Below are positions 1-8,805 of a DNA stretch of 64,000 nucleotides, in pieces. How positions within the stretch are numbered: position 1 is the stretch's first letter; the number at the start of each line of letters is the position of its first letter. The stretch is from CAZDQL01 sp964507325. Its GTDB lineage: Bacteria > Planctomycetota > UBA1135 > GCA-002686595. Below the pieces are notes generated by a model. The model was given only the letters and a program-made list of their open reading frames with translations. It was not told where the DNA came from and searched no databases. The DNA is taken from NCBI GenBank assembly GCA_964507325.1, contig CAZDQL010000005.1, positions 1 through 64,000 of the forward strand, given 5' to 3'. Both the position numbers and the translations under genes were made by a program.

Positions 1-723
1 GACGACCCGGAGCTGCCCCTACGGCGGTTCGTGCGCTGCGCATGGTGCGACACGCCGATGACCGGAAGCGCGACGAGGAAGAAGCTGGCGGACGGCACGG
101 TCGCCGTGCACCGCTACTACCGTTGCCGGAACCGATCATGCGACGGTGACGGCGATGGCCGAGTGAACGTGCCGAAGGTGGAGATGGAGGCGACGTTCTC
201 GAAGTACCTCGGCAACCTCACCGCCCCCAAGGGGCTCGTGAGCCTCTTCGCGGAGATCATGCGGGATTCGCTTCGCCATCGTCACCGGGATCTGGAGACC
301 ACGCGGCAGCGCATCGCACGAAGACGGCGCGAGCTGATCGACGAACGTGCCGCCATCACGAAGGCCGCGATCGCCGAGGCCATCGACCCGCAGACCTCTC
401 GGGAGCAGCTCGATCGCAACCGGGCCGAGGACGAGAGCCTCGCCCAGAAGGAGGCCGAGCTGGGCCGCCCCATCCCTGACGTGGAGAGCTTGATCCCGGT
501 GGCCGAGCGCGTGCTGACCGATCCGGCAGGGCTCTGGAGAGAGGCTCGGGGCGAGGCCCGCACCGTGCTCCAGCGGTTCCTCTTCCCCGAAGGCGTGCCC
601 TTCGACGGCGAGTCGTTTGGAACCGCCGTAACCTCCCCCCTGTTCAGCCGCTTACGCGCGTGGGAGAGCGCGAAGGGGAAGATGGTGACCCCCAGGGGAT
701 TTGAACCCCTGTCGCCAGGATGA
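1..723 (+). CDS. Large serine recombinase, C-terminal fragment (5' end outside window)
   Basis: The frame is open from base 1, so the gene begins upstream and only about 240 C-terminal residues are visible. The part seen has a recombinase zinc beta-ribbon: a Cys-x2-Cys pair (CAWC) followed by CRNRSC. A long Arg/Glu-rich helical region (about residues 85-170) matches the coiled-coil arm of large serine integrases. The N-terminal catalytic Ser domain is not in the window. Such enzymes catalyse integration or excision of mobile DNA at att sites. The last dozen codons run into a tRNA-like sequence on the other strand, so the true end may have been created by integration. Family call is firm; the element it served is unknown. 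Confidence 0.8.
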   Translation, partial: DDPELPLRRFVRCAWCDTPMTGSATRKKLADGTVAVHRYYRCRNRSCDGDGDGRVNVPKVEMEATFSKYLGNLTAPKGLVSLFAEIMRDSLRHRHRDLETTRQRIARRRRELIDERAAITKAAIAEAIDPQTSREQLDRNRAEDESLAQKEAELGRPIPDVESLIPVAERVLTDPAGLWREARGEARTVLQRFLFPEGVPFDGESFGTAVTSPLFSRLRAWESAKGKMVTPRGFEPLSPG

Positions 724-754
724 AAAGCAGGCGACTCCCCTGCCGCACGGGGTC
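683..754 (-). tRNA. Degenerate tRNA-like sequence (closest to tRNA-Glu, TTC)
   Basis: Read on the minus strand this ends in CCA after a perfect T arm (AGGGG, loop TTCAAAT, CCCCT). The acceptor 3' strand GGGGGTC pairs with GACCCCG at the 5' end except for the last pair. The D arm CGGC/GTCG closes a loop of only 6 nt. The anticodon loop TTTTCAT would read TTC, but only three of five stem pairs form. The discriminator is A, not the G usual for Glu. I read it as a decayed or element-borne tRNA, possibly the attachment site of the neighbouring serine recombinase. A functional tRNA is not excluded. Confidence 0.35.
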
Positions 755-885
755 GCTAGGGCCGGTTTCTGGCCGTTTCGCGGAGTGTGTCGGTGCTGGT
801 GTCGGTGGTCGCTTGCGCGGATGGGCATCTCACACACACGATGCACCCTCGACCGAGAGCGCAACGGTCACTTCTGCAACCTGCC

Positions 886-895
886 NNNNNNNNNN
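886..895. other. Assembly gap (10 N) within a gene-free stretch
   Basis: Ten N bases mark a scaffold join of unknown true length. The stretch from 755 to 1022 around it holds no gene that I can support. Everything left of the gap (recombinase, tRNA-like sequence) may not be contiguous with the rest, so neighbour arguments should not be carried across it. Confidence 0.95.
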
Positions 896-1022
896 GGTCC
901 TTGGCCGGACTAGTCGTGGGGGCCACCGTGGCCGCGCGGCGGGGGGCGGCGTGGTGGCGGGACGATACGGAGCGGGGTCGGTGCTGTCAACGAAGGCAGA
1001 TCCGCTTTTTCCCCTCTGGGGC

Positions 1023-2261
1023 TCAAGCGCGCCGCCAGCCTGAACGCTCGAGGATTCCGAGCGCGTGGCGGTACTCCCGCTCCAGGCCGTCCACCAGGTC
1101 CCCCGTACCGCGCGCGGGAGCGGGTAGCACGTTCCAGGTGTAGGTCTCGATCTCCAGGTGCAGGTCGGGGGTGGTCCAGCGATCGGGATCCGCCAGAGCC
1201 AGGGAGAGGATCGCGTCCGCGTGCTCGGTGGTGGTCGCCAGACCGTCGACCTCGTCGCGGTCCACGGGCACGTGGAAGTGGCAGCGCCATTCGTCACAGG
1301 CGAGCCAGGCCTCGCCCTGCGGCGCGTCCAGGGCCCTGGCCAGGTCGGGCAGATCGCGACAGCGCAGCAAGCCCTGCGAGCCGCGACCGGTAACCTGGTG
1401 CAGGTAGCGCGGCTCGTCCATCGCCAGCAAGGCGGCGCGCTCCCGCGCGCGTCGCGCCGGTTGCGCCAAGGCCAAGGCACTCGAGAACTGCAGCTTGCCG
1501 ACTCCCCCACCGCGGCGCGCGAGCTCCAGCGCCTCCCCCGGCTCCTCGAACTCCACCGCCGAGTGGCAGCAGTCGAGGCAGACCGCCAGCGCGCCCGCCC
1601 GGGCTTCTCCGATCCGCTCGCGGACGAACTCGAGGAACTCGGCCAGGGCGGCGCTGTCCCCCGCGCTGGAGCGGGGCTCCGCCTCGGGGCAGAGCAGGAC
1701 GGGGGGGGAGTCGTCGAAGATCTGCTCCAGCTCGGCGAGCGCTCGCCCCAGGCCATCGGCGTAGGCGAGACGCTCTTCCTCTCCCCTCACCCACTCGCCG
1801 AAGCCGCCCGAGTGGGTGCTGATCGAGAGGTGGGAGCCCTCCCCCCCAGGCAGGCGCATCTCCCACAGGCGGTGCACCACCCGCGCCACGTCGACGGTGT
1901 ACTGGACTCGCTCCTCATCCCCCCAGGTGGGGCGAAAGACCCTCTCCTTCAGCCCGTCGCGCTGGAAACCGTCGTAGGGGAAGGCGTTCCAGGTGAAGGG
2001 CTCGAGCGCCTCCTCGGCGAGGAAGTCCGCCAGGGCACCGATCGCCTCCCCCTGCAGATCGCGCGCCAGGCTTGCGGCCAGGGGGGCCGGCAGGTACATC
2101 CCGATCCCGAAGGGAGCGCCGGGGGCCAGCCGCTCGCGCAGGGGCAGGGTGATCGACTCGATCCCGCGGCGGATCTCCTCCACGCTCTCGCCGGCGTGCA
2201 AGTTCATGCAGTAGGCGAGCCGCACGGACCGGTGCGGGTGGTCCGGGTGGACGAAGCGCAC
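1023..2261 (-). CDS. eboE: EboE-like metabolite traffic protein (TIM-barrel family)
   Basis: The protein starts with a motif like LAYCMNLHAGES, typical of EboE, a xylose-isomerase-like TIM-barrel family. It is 412 residues, the usual family length. Other conserved patches are a GIGMYLP stretch, a FPYDGF segment, and an LxVCLDCCHSA segment that could hold metal or substrate ligands. EboE belongs to the eboABCDEF cluster, linked in cyanobacteria to export of scytonemin precursors and in other bacteria to prenylated metabolites; its reaction is not known. The start is GTG. It lies 15 nt downstream of a Trm112-like gene and is probably co-transcribed. No other ebo genes are visible, but its downstream side is cut by the gap. 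Family call fairly sure, role uncertain. Confidence 0.75.
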   Translation of the reverse strand: MRFVHPDHPHRSVRLAYCMNLHAGESVEEIRRGIESITLPLRERLAPGAPFGIGMYLPAPLAASLARDLQGEAIGALADFLAEEALEPFTWNAFPYDGFQRDGLKERVFRPTWGDEERVQYTVDVARVVHRLWEMRLPGGEGSHLSISTHSGGFGEWVRGEEERLAYADGLGRALAELEQIFDDSPPVLLCPEAEPRSSAGDSAALAEFLEFVRERIGEARAGALAVCLDCCHSAVEFEEPGEALELARRGGGVGKLQFSSALALAQPARRARERAALLAMDEPRYLHQVTGRGSQGLLRCRDLPDLARALDAPQGEAWLACDEWRCHFHVPVDRDEVDGLATTTEHADAILSLALADPDRWTTPDLHLEIETYTWNVLPAPARGTGDLVDGLEREYRHALGILERSGWRRA

Positions 2262-2276
2262 GGGAGTTCCGACGCC

Positions 2277-2528
2277 TCAGGATCCCAGGGCGATCCCCTC
2301 GTCGATGAGCAGGACGGGGATCGAGTTGCGCACCGGGTAGACGATCGCGCCGTCCTCGCGCACCAGCCCCTCGTCGATGGGACGCTCCACCTTCTCCCCC
2401 GCCACGTTGGTGCACTCACCGGCCTCGATGCGCGCGTTGACGGTGGCGACCAGGTCGTCCTCCGCCAGCGTCAAGGGCTGATGGGTCTCCGGGCAGGCGA
2501 GGATCTCGAGCAGGTCCTTGTCGATCAA
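2277..2528 (-). CDS. Trm112-like zinc-ribbon protein (UPF0434/YcaR type)
   Basis: An 83-residue protein beginning IDKDLLEILACPETHQPL, the hallmark start of the Trm112/YcaR family, and ending with a conserved IPVLLIDEGIAL block. I chose the TTG codon at 2528 because it begins exactly at the family N terminus and has a GGAGG ribosome-binding site about six bases upstream; a longer reading frame adds 43 unrelated residues. Only one Cys of the usual zinc pairs is obvious near the N terminus (LACP), with another in the middle (GECTN), so metal binding may be altered. Family members activate methyltransferases or act as small chaperones. It heads a two-gene operon with eboE. Confidence 0.75.
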   Translation of the reverse strand: MIDKDLLEILACPETHQPLTLAEDDLVATVNARIEAGECTNVAGEKVERPIDEGLVREDGAIVYPVRNSIPVLLIDEGIALGS

Positions 2529-2650
2529 GCAGGCCTCCAGGGCATGGGTCGCGACCCATGGAAGCACGGGGAGCCTGCCGCGGGCAAGCGGGGGGCGGCG
2601 AACCCGCCCCTCGGTTGACAGCCCTGGCGGGAACCCCGAGGCTCTCGCCG

Positions 2651-4846
2651 ATGACACCGCCCGCCCTGCTCCTGCTCCCCCTGGCGCTCCCGGTGGCCCC
2701 GACGGGGGCGGACGTGACCTGGCTCGAGCTCCCCCCCGGCGCCGCCGCCGAGACCTGGGGACGGGTCGGCGAGGAGACCCGGCCCACGGCCCTTCCAGGT
2801 GAGCTCGCCGCGGCCCTCGCAGGAGATCCCTGGAGCCGGCCCGGGACGTGGGAGCTGTGGGCGGAGCTGGTCGCGGCCGAGAAGGCCGCCCTGCGCGCCG
2901 GCGAGCCCGCCGATCCCGCGCGGCGCGCCACCCTCTGTCTCCTCGCCCGCGCCCAGGGGCGCTCCAACGACGCCTGGGAGCACTACGCGGCCCTGCGCGA
3001 CCACCCGACCTGGACCGCGGCGCTCACCCCGCACCTGATCCCCGGCGTCCCCCTGCCCCCGGCGGCGCGGGCGACGATCGCCGGCCGCTCGGAGCCGCTC
3101 CCCGACGGGGTCCTGCTCACCCCCCTCTCCCCCCCCGCCGCCAGCCGGGCCCGCCCCGATCAGGTGGGGTGGCGCAGCGCCACCGTGCGCGGCCTGCGGG
3201 TCGGCGAGGCGACGCTCGACCTCGTCCTCACCGTCGAGCCGAGCGGCGTCCAGATCGACCTGACCCACGTCTCCGGCGGGGCGGCACGGCTGGCCCTGCG
3301 AATCCCCGAACCGGAGGGGTTCGAGATCCGGATCGAGTACCTCGACTGGCTGCGCCGCGAGGAGCTCGGCGAGCCGATCGAGGTCGTGCTCGAGCCGGGG
3401 GAGGAGACCCGCTCCCTCTACGCGCGGGTCCTCGAGCGCTACTCCGACCTGCCCACCTCCCGCGCGCAGAAGATCCCCGCCCAGATCCTCGAGGGCGCCC
3501 TGGTCTTCCAGCTCGACCCCGGGGATGGGGAGCGGGGGGAGATCGAACGCCTGACGCGGGCGCTCGCAGGCCTGCTCGAGGTCGACGTGCTCCTGGCGGA
3601 GCGGGGCCAGGAGACTGCCTCGAGCGCCACCACCATCCACCTGCCCGAGGGTGAGGCGCGCGACGGTCACCTGCGCTACCTCGCGGGAGCGATCGAGTGC
3701 TTCCTCTTGGGAGAGGCCGCCCCGGCCGCGAGTCCAGCGCCCCTCACCCTGGAGGTCGGAGATCGCATCGTCTTCCTCGGGGACAGCATCACCCACGCCG
3801 GCCACTACGTCGCGGCCTTCGAGGCGGAGCTCCTGGCGCGCTACCCCTACCACGGCCTGACGCTCTTCAACGCCGGCCTCGCGGAGGACGGCGTCGCCTA
3901 CGCCTCCGAGCGGCTCGACGCGGAGGTGATCGCCCAGGATCCCGACCTGGTCTTCGTCCTGCTCGGGATGAACGACGCCGGCTACGCTGCCTTCGACGAG
4001 CGCAGGCTGGCGACCTTCGAGCGGGGGGTGGCGCTCCTGACGCAGCGCCTCGAGCAGGAGACGCAGGCGCGGCTGGTGCTGCTCGCTCCGACCTTCTACG
4101 ACGCCTCGGCGGCGCCCGAGCCGGTCCCCGACTACGACGCCACCCTGCGGCGCTACGGCGAGGCGGTGCGGCGCGTGGCCCTCGAGCGCGGGCACCTCTT
4201 CGCCGATCCCAGCGCGACCCTGCGCGCCTGGACGGAGCGCGCCCGGGAGCGCCTGGACGCGGACACCCTGCTCCCCGACGGCGTCCACCCCGACGCCCGC
4301 GGCGGGCTGGCGATCGCGGTGGCCCTGGAGGAGCTCCTCGGCCCCGCCGAGCCGCCGCGCCTGGTCCTGGCGGCTCAGCAGGGGGGCCAGCCCACGGCCC
4401 CCACCCGCCTGCCCCGTCCCCTGGCCCCCGAGTGCGCCGGGCTGGCCGCCGCGGAGGGGATCGGCGGGCGGCTCTCCCTGGATGTCTCCGCCCTGCCGGA
4501 CGGTCGCTGGGAGCTCGACGACGGAGTGGCCGCCTTCCTGCGCTGCGCCACCCGCGGTGGGCAGCTGGTGGAGGAGGAGTGGCTGGCCGACTCCCCCTGG
4601 GACCGGCAAGCGGCGGAGCTCTGGAAGCTCGTGGAGCGCCACCGCCAGCTCGTCTGCGACGACATCCGCAACCAGGTCTGGCGCGTCCGCGACCTCCCCG
4701 ATGCGGCGCGGCGCGCCGCGCGCTTCGCCTCGATCCACGAGGGCGACCTGCGCTTCAGCTGGCTGAAGATCGGCCTGGTCGAGGAACGCCTCGCCGGGCT
4801 GGCGCGCCCCCGCCCCGCGCAGCTGCGCTTGAAGCGCGTCGATTGA
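2651..4846 (+). CDS. Secreted SGNH/GDSL hydrolase with novel N-terminal domain
   Basis: A 731-residue protein with a signal peptide of about 20 residues (Leu/Pro-rich core). Residues about 370-560 form an SGNH hydrolase: block I has GDSIT with Ser379, block II NAGLAEDG, block III GMND, and block V DGVH with Asp543 and His546. All four catalytic positions are present, so it is probably an active esterase, perhaps acting on acetylated polysaccharide. The first 350 residues and the Trp-rich C-terminal 150 residues match nothing I recognise. ATG at 2651 was chosen over an upstream in-frame ATG because it starts the signal peptide. It is divergent from the Trm112/eboE pair. Substrate unknown. Confidence 0.8.
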   Translation: MTPPALLLLPLALPVAPTGADVTWLELPPGAAAETWGRVGEETRPTALPGELAAALAGDPWSRPGTWELWAELVAAEKAALRAGEPADPARRATLCLLARAQGRSNDAWEHYAALRDHPTWTAALTPHLIPGVPLPPAARATIAGRSEPLPDGVLLTPLSPPAASRARPDQVGWRSATVRGLRVGEATLDLVLTVEPSGVQIDLTHVSGGAARLALRIPEPEGFEIRIEYLDWLRREELGEPIEVVLEPGEETRSLYARVLERYSDLPTSRAQKIPAQILEGALVFQLDPGDGERGEIERLTRALAGLLEVDVLLAERGQETASSATTIHLPEGEARDGHLRYLAGAIECFLLGEAAPAASPAPLTLEVGDRIVFLGDSITHAGHYVAAFEAELLARYPYHGLTLFNAGLAEDGVAYASERLDAEVIAQDPDLVFVLLGMNDAGYAAFDERRLATFERGVALLTQRLEQETQARLVLLAPTFYDASAAPEPVPDYDATLRRYGEAVRRVALERGHLFADPSATLRAWTERARERLDADTLLPDGVHPDARGGLAIAVALEELLGPAEPPRLVLAAQQGGQPTAPTRLPRPLAPECAGLAAAEGIGGRLSLDVSALPDGRWELDDGVAAFLRCATRGGQLVEEEWLADSPWDRQAAELWKLVERHRQLVCDDIRNQVWRVRDLPDAARRAARFASIHEGDLRFSWLKIGLVEERLAGLARPRPAQLRLKRVD

Positions 4847-4880
4847 CGGCCGTGCACCCCCCCTCCGCTACACTCTGCCG

Positions 4881-6197
4881 ATGCACCTCGACCATCGCCG
4901 CCGGCTACTCGAGCGCCTGAGCGCCGAGCGCACCGCCGCGGTCCTCCCGACCGCGACCGAGAAAGTCCGCAACCACGACAGCCACTACCGCTTCCGCCCC
5001 GACAGCGACTTCTGGTACCTGACCGGTTTCGGTGAGCCGGAAGCGTGCCTGGTCCTGCTGCCCGAGCTGAAGGGGGACGGTCCCGGCAAGTGCGTGCTCT
5101 TCCTGCGCGAGCGCGACAAGGAGAAGGAGATCTGGAACGGACGCCGCCTGGGGGTCGAAGCCGCGCCGGAGGCGCTGGGGGTCGACGAGGCGCGGCCGAT
5201 CAGCGCCCTGTGGGACGACCTGCCCGACCTCCTGGCCGGCTACGAGCGCATCCTGTGGCGCTTCGGCCTCGACGAGGATCGCGACCGGCGGCTGGTGGGC
5301 ACCGTCAACGTGCTGCGCGGCCGCGCGCGCCTCGGCATCCGGCCCCCGGTGGAGCTGATCGACCCCCTGCCCCTGATCCACGAGCAGCGTCTGATCAAGA
5401 CCGAGCCGGAGCTGGAGCGCATCCGCGCGGCGGCCGCGATCACCGCCGAGGCGCATCTGTCCGCCATGCGCGTCGCTGCGCCGGGGGTGAACGAGCGCGA
5501 GCTCGACGCCCTGCTCGACTACACCTTCCGCCGCCGCGGCGGCGACGGGCCCGCCTACACCAGCATCGTGGCGGGCGGCGCGAACGCCTGCATCCTGCAC
5601 TACATCGAGAACGACGCGCCGTTGGCCGACGGCGAGCTGTGTCTGATCGACGCCGGCGCCGAGTACGGCCACTACGCCGCCGACGTGACGCGCACCTTCC
5701 CGGTGAGTGGGCGCTTCAGCGAGCCCCAGCGCGCCCTCTACGAGCTGGTGCTGGCCGCCCAGGAGGCGGCCATCGACGCGGTGCAGCCGGGGGCCAGCGT
5801 GGGCTCGGTCCACGACGTGACGGTGGACGTGCTGGTCAGGGGCCTGATCGAGCTGGGGCTGTGCGAGGGCAGCCGCGAGGAGGTGCTCGAGTCGAACACC
5901 TACAAGGCCTTCTTCATGCACAAGACCGGCCACTGGGTGGGCCTCGACGTGCACGATTGCGGCTACTACAACACGCCGGACGGCCAGTCGCGCCTCCTGG
6001 AGCCGGGGATGGTGCTCACCATCGAGCCGGGGCTCTACGTGGACGCGGAGAACCAGGAGGTGGAGGAGCGTTGGCGCGGCATCGGCGTGCGCATCGAGGA
6101 CGACGTCCTGGTCACCGAGGGGGGGAACGAGGTGATCACGGCCGCGATCCCCAAGTCGCTGGAGGCGGTCGAGGAGGCCTGCTCCGCCGCGGAGTAG
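4881..6197 (+). CDS. pepP: Xaa-Pro aminopeptidase (M24B)
   Basis: A 438-residue cytoplasmic metallopeptidase that removes the N-terminal residue when proline follows. The N-terminal AMP_N domain (1-150) carries the typical FRPDSDFWYLTGF block. The C-terminal pita-bread domain shows all dimanganese ligands: Asp in LIDAGAEYGHYAADVTR (two Asp), His in HKTGHWVGLDVHD, Glu in LTIEPGLY and Glu in GVRIEDD. Length fits E. coli PepP (441). It lies 34 nt after the SGNH gene and may share its transcript, though a functional link is not evident. High confidence. Confidence 0.95.
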   Translation: MHLDHRRRLLERLSAERTAAVLPTATEKVRNHDSHYRFRPDSDFWYLTGFGEPEACLVLLPELKGDGPGKCVLFLRERDKEKEIWNGRRLGVEAAPEALGVDEARPISALWDDLPDLLAGYERILWRFGLDEDRDRRLVGTVNVLRGRARLGIRPPVELIDPLPLIHEQRLIKTEPELERIRAAAAITAEAHLSAMRVAAPGVNERELDALLDYTFRRRGGDGPAYTSIVAGGANACILHYIENDAPLADGELCLIDAGAEYGHYAADVTRTFPVSGRFSEPQRALYELVLAAQEAAIDAVQPGASVGSVHDVTVDVLVRGLIELGLCEGSREEVLESNTYKAFFMHKTGHWVGLDVHDCGYYNTPDGQSRLLEPGMVLTIEPGLYVDAENQEVEERWRGIGVRIEDDVLVTEGGNEVITAAIPKSLEAVEEACSAAE

Positions 6198-6243
6198 GCC
6201 CGGCGATGGAAATGACCACGGGAGAACAGCGCAAGGCAGCCCC

Positions 6244-7191
6244 ATGTCCAGCCTGCGCGGCGAACCAGGCAGCGCTTGGTCCCTGCCGGGGTCCGTCGAC
6301 GCCCTGACCGCGGCCGCCCGGCAGGCGGGGCGCCCGAGCTCGGTCTGGCTGGCGGGGATCGCCTACCAGATGGTGGTCCTGGGCTGGTTCTCCGGCGCGG
6401 TGGCGGCGGGCCCCCTCCTGCGCGAGTCCTTCATGGAGTGGGGCTACGAGGCCCTCAGCGAGGGTCCGATCCGCCTGCGCTGGCTGCCGGGGCTGCAGGA
6501 CCTCTTCCTCTCCCTGCAGGAGGGACTGCTCGGACTGGTGGTGGTCGTGCCCCTGGCGCTGGCGCTCCTGCGGCTGGCCGCCGGACTGGCCTGCATCGCC
6601 CCCCACCCGGCCTGGCAACGCGCCAGCGGGGAGCGCCGGGGCCCGCGCCTGCGCTCCGCCTGGCGCCAGGGGGCTGGGCTGACCTGGCCCAGTCTCGCCC
6701 TCTGGGCGCAGTTCCTCTTGATGATGTTCGCGGCCACGCTGATCTTCGTGGGCCCCGCCCAGCTCCTGGTGCGCTTCGTGCACCTGGACGACCTGGGGGC
6801 GCTGACGGCGATCCTGTCGGGCATCCTGGTGGGGCTCCTGCTCGTCTACAGCTTCCTGCTCTCGATCCTCTTCCAGCTCGCCCTGCACAGCCTGGTCCAG
6901 AACCGGCGCGGGGTGGGCTCGGCGCTGTTGCACTCCTGGCGCATCGCCAAGAGCGACCCGATGGCCACCCTGCGCGCCGCGCTGGCGGACGCGGTGCTGT
7001 ACTTCACGGTGCTCGTGATCGAGGTGGCGCTCTCGCTCGTGCTGCTCCTGCTCCCCCTGCCGGAGGTCGTCCTGTGGCTGCCCTTCTTCGCCCTGGTGGG
7101 CTTCGCCGGCTGCGCCCGCTGCGCCTTTTGGGCGCGCGCCTACCAGACGCTGGGAGGGATGAGCACGCTGGAGACGGATCCGGGGAGTTGA
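6244..7191 (+). CDS. Polytopic membrane protein, unknown function
   Basis: A 315-residue integral membrane protein with about six hydrophobic segments: around residues 35-55, 90-115, 150-180, 190-215, 255-275 and 275-295. A basic, Arg-rich loop follows the second. The pattern, with a GWRxxK-like stretch (SWRIAKSDP) before the last helices, resembles the loose group of glycerophosphodiester phosphodiesterase membrane domains and DUF4013-type proteins, but I see no catalytic motif. It begins 46 nt after pepP in the same direction. No function assigned. Confidence 0.65.
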   Translation: MSSLRGEPGSAWSLPGSVDALTAAARQAGRPSSVWLAGIAYQMVVLGWFSGAVAAGPLLRESFMEWGYEALSEGPIRLRWLPGLQDLFLSLQEGLLGLVVVVPLALALLRLAAGLACIAPHPAWQRASGERRGPRLRSAWRQGAGLTWPSLALWAQFLLMMFAATLIFVGPAQLLVRFVHLDDLGALTAILSGILVGLLLVYSFLLSILFQLALHSLVQNRRGVGSALLHSWRIAKSDPMATLRAALADAVLYFTVLVIEVALSLVLLLLPLPEVVLWLPFFALVGFAGCARCAFWARAYQTLGGMSTLETDPGS

Positions 7192-7206
7192 GGCGGGGGG
7201 TCGCCC

Positions 7207-8475
7207 CTAGTCGACGAACCGGATCATCTCCCGGTAGGCGAGCCATTCCGCGACGATGTCGCACTGGGCGGTCGCGTAGTACTCTGCCCAGCGGTCGGGA
7301 TCGTCGGCAAAGAGGATCGCGATCTCGGACCATGCGGGCCGGTTGATCCTCGACGCGCTCCCGAGCATCACCAGCAGCCAAGCGCGATGGCGCGGATCGG
7401 CATCCTCCTCGAGCGCATCGAGGAGGATGGGCAGCGACAGGAATCCCGAGAAGGCGAGCGTCTGGGCGTCGGAGCCCTGCTCCCAGGGAATGGTCTGCCT
7501 CCACAGGATGGCCTGCGCAAGGGGGTTCGGGTCGGCCGCATACAGCCCCGGCAACAGGGCTTCCAGGTCGTCGCGCTCGCCCCTGGACAACCGGATCTCA
7601 CGGGGCTTCCAGGTGAATGTGAACGGCTTCGATTGCCAGATGATCGGACCTCCGACGCGTTCCTCTCCAGAGATCGCCCCGGGGTGGAAACCTATCCCCC
7701 ACCTTTGGCAGTACTGGACGACAGCCTTGTTCCGGCCGGGTTTGGGGAGACCCGTTAGATCCCCCAGCGCCAGCGAGACCGGATCACGCGAACGTCGGGG
7801 CAGCAACAGCCCGGCCTGGCTCAAGCACTTGCTGATCGGGGAATAGGGGACCCGCAGAACCGCGCGCTGGGATCCCGTCTCGTCGATGAGGATGATGCGC
7901 CACTGGGACGGGTGGGAAGGGCTCGTTATCTGGAAGGGCTCCCGGCCCCGGTCCACGTTCTTCAGGCTCACGCGAAGGGTCGGCAACCTGGGGAATATCG
8001 CCTCCGCCGGCGTCACTGCCTCGACGATTGGCAGCAGAGGATCCGACTTGCCCTCCACGCGCCTGAGCGCCGTCAGGATCCCCAGGTCAGCTGAGTGCCA
8101 TCTCCAGGTTGCCTCCATCTCCGGACTGCCCGGCTTCCCTCCGCGTCTGGTGTCCAGGGCCTCCCGCAGAGGGCCCACCCACGAGGGTCCTCCGCGCCTG
8201 ACGATCTCCAGCAAGTAGACCTCCTCGTCGATCGCCCAGCCGGATCGGGAGAGCTCTGCGAGACTCAGGCGCAGCTCTTCGTCGCTCAGCCTCGTCACCT
8301 CCCTGGTGCGCTCCGTCCAGTCATCCAGCTCCCTCAACCTCGAGACCTGGCTCGCTGGCTGGGCCTTGGACGCGCTCGACTCCTCTTGAGTGACTCCGCA
8401 CTCGGCGAAGCACACAGCGAGGGCGCCGACAGTGGAGAGGCGCGCCACCGTCCGGGCTCTTCTCCGATTGCTCAT
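7207..8475 (-). CDS. Secreted hypothetical protein
   Basis: A 422-residue protein with a basic N terminus and hydrophobic core (MSNRRRARTVARLSTVGALA) consistent with a signal peptide; the Cys that follows lacks a good lipobox. The ATG at 8475 has a GGGAGG ribosome-binding site eight bases upstream, so I prefer it to the longer in-frame start at 8526. The middle (about 165-260) looks like a beta-rich domain and the last 100 residues are helical, possibly HEAT-like. I do not recognise the family. It converges on the membrane-protein gene, ending 15 nt from its stop. Codon usage is less GC-extreme than neighbouring genes, hinting at later acquisition. Confidence 0.6.
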   Translation of the reverse strand: MSNRRRARTVARLSTVGALAVCFAECGVTQEESSASKAQPASQVSRLRELDDWTERTREVTRLSDEELRLSLAELSRSGWAIDEEVYLLEIVRRGGPSWVGPLREALDTRRGGKPGSPEMEATWRWHSADLGILTALRRVEGKSDPLLPIVEAVTPAEAIFPRLPTLRVSLKNVDRGREPFQITSPSHPSQWRIILIDETGSQRAVLRVPYSPISKCLSQAGLLLPRRSRDPVSLALGDLTGLPKPGRNKAVVQYCQRWGIGFHPGAISGEERVGGPIIWQSKPFTFTWKPREIRLSRGERDDLEALLPGLYAADPNPLAQAILWRQTIPWEQGSDAQTLAFSGFLSLPILLDALEEDADPRHRAWLLVMLGSASRINRPAWSEIAILFADDPDRWAEYYATAQCDIVAEWLAYREMIRFVD

Positions 8476-8650
8476 GAAGGGCCTCCCGAGCCTGCGCATT
8501 CGCGCATGCAAATCGCACCCTACCATCGTCGCAGCGGACCGCCAGGTCAGCCCACCGACGGGCGCCGGAGCTCCTCCCCCAGCCTCATGCCATACGCGCG
8601 CGGTTCCCTGAACGGAATCGCAATGCTGCGCCCGTTCGGCCGCGAGAGGG

Positions 8651-8727
8651 TGGTGAGCGCGCCAGGGATCGAACCTGGGACCTACTGGTTAAAAGCCAGT
8701 TGCTCTACCTAACTGAGCTACGCGCCC
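8651..8727 (-). tRNA. tRNA-Lys (TTT)
   Basis: A 77-nt minus-strand tRNA with an encoded CCA. The acceptor GGGCGCG pairs with CGCGCTC (one G.U). The D arm holds AGCTCAGTTAGGTAGAGC. The anticodon arm has loop CTTTTAA with anticodon TTT. The T arm is CCAGG, loop TTCGATC, CCTGG. All standard invariant positions are present, and it appears functional. It sits upstream of the secreted hypothetical gene and downstream of frr. Confidence 0.97.
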
Positions 8728-8805
8728 ATCTCGTTCGGCTGTGGAGCGGGAACTCTAGTCGATCTCCCGCGGGGAGCCAAGCCGCCGGCCCCCCATTCCT
8801 GCCCC

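Noticed and set aside
683..1050. tmRNA gene on the minus strand
   Set aside because: The 3' end resembles a tRNA, but the acceptor is not the GGGG type with the G.U pair of tmRNA, and no tag-peptide frame is visible across the gap.
2525..4738. A 737-residue minus-strand frame over the SGNH gene
   Set aside because: Antisense composition; the plus-strand gene has a signal peptide and full catalytic motifs.
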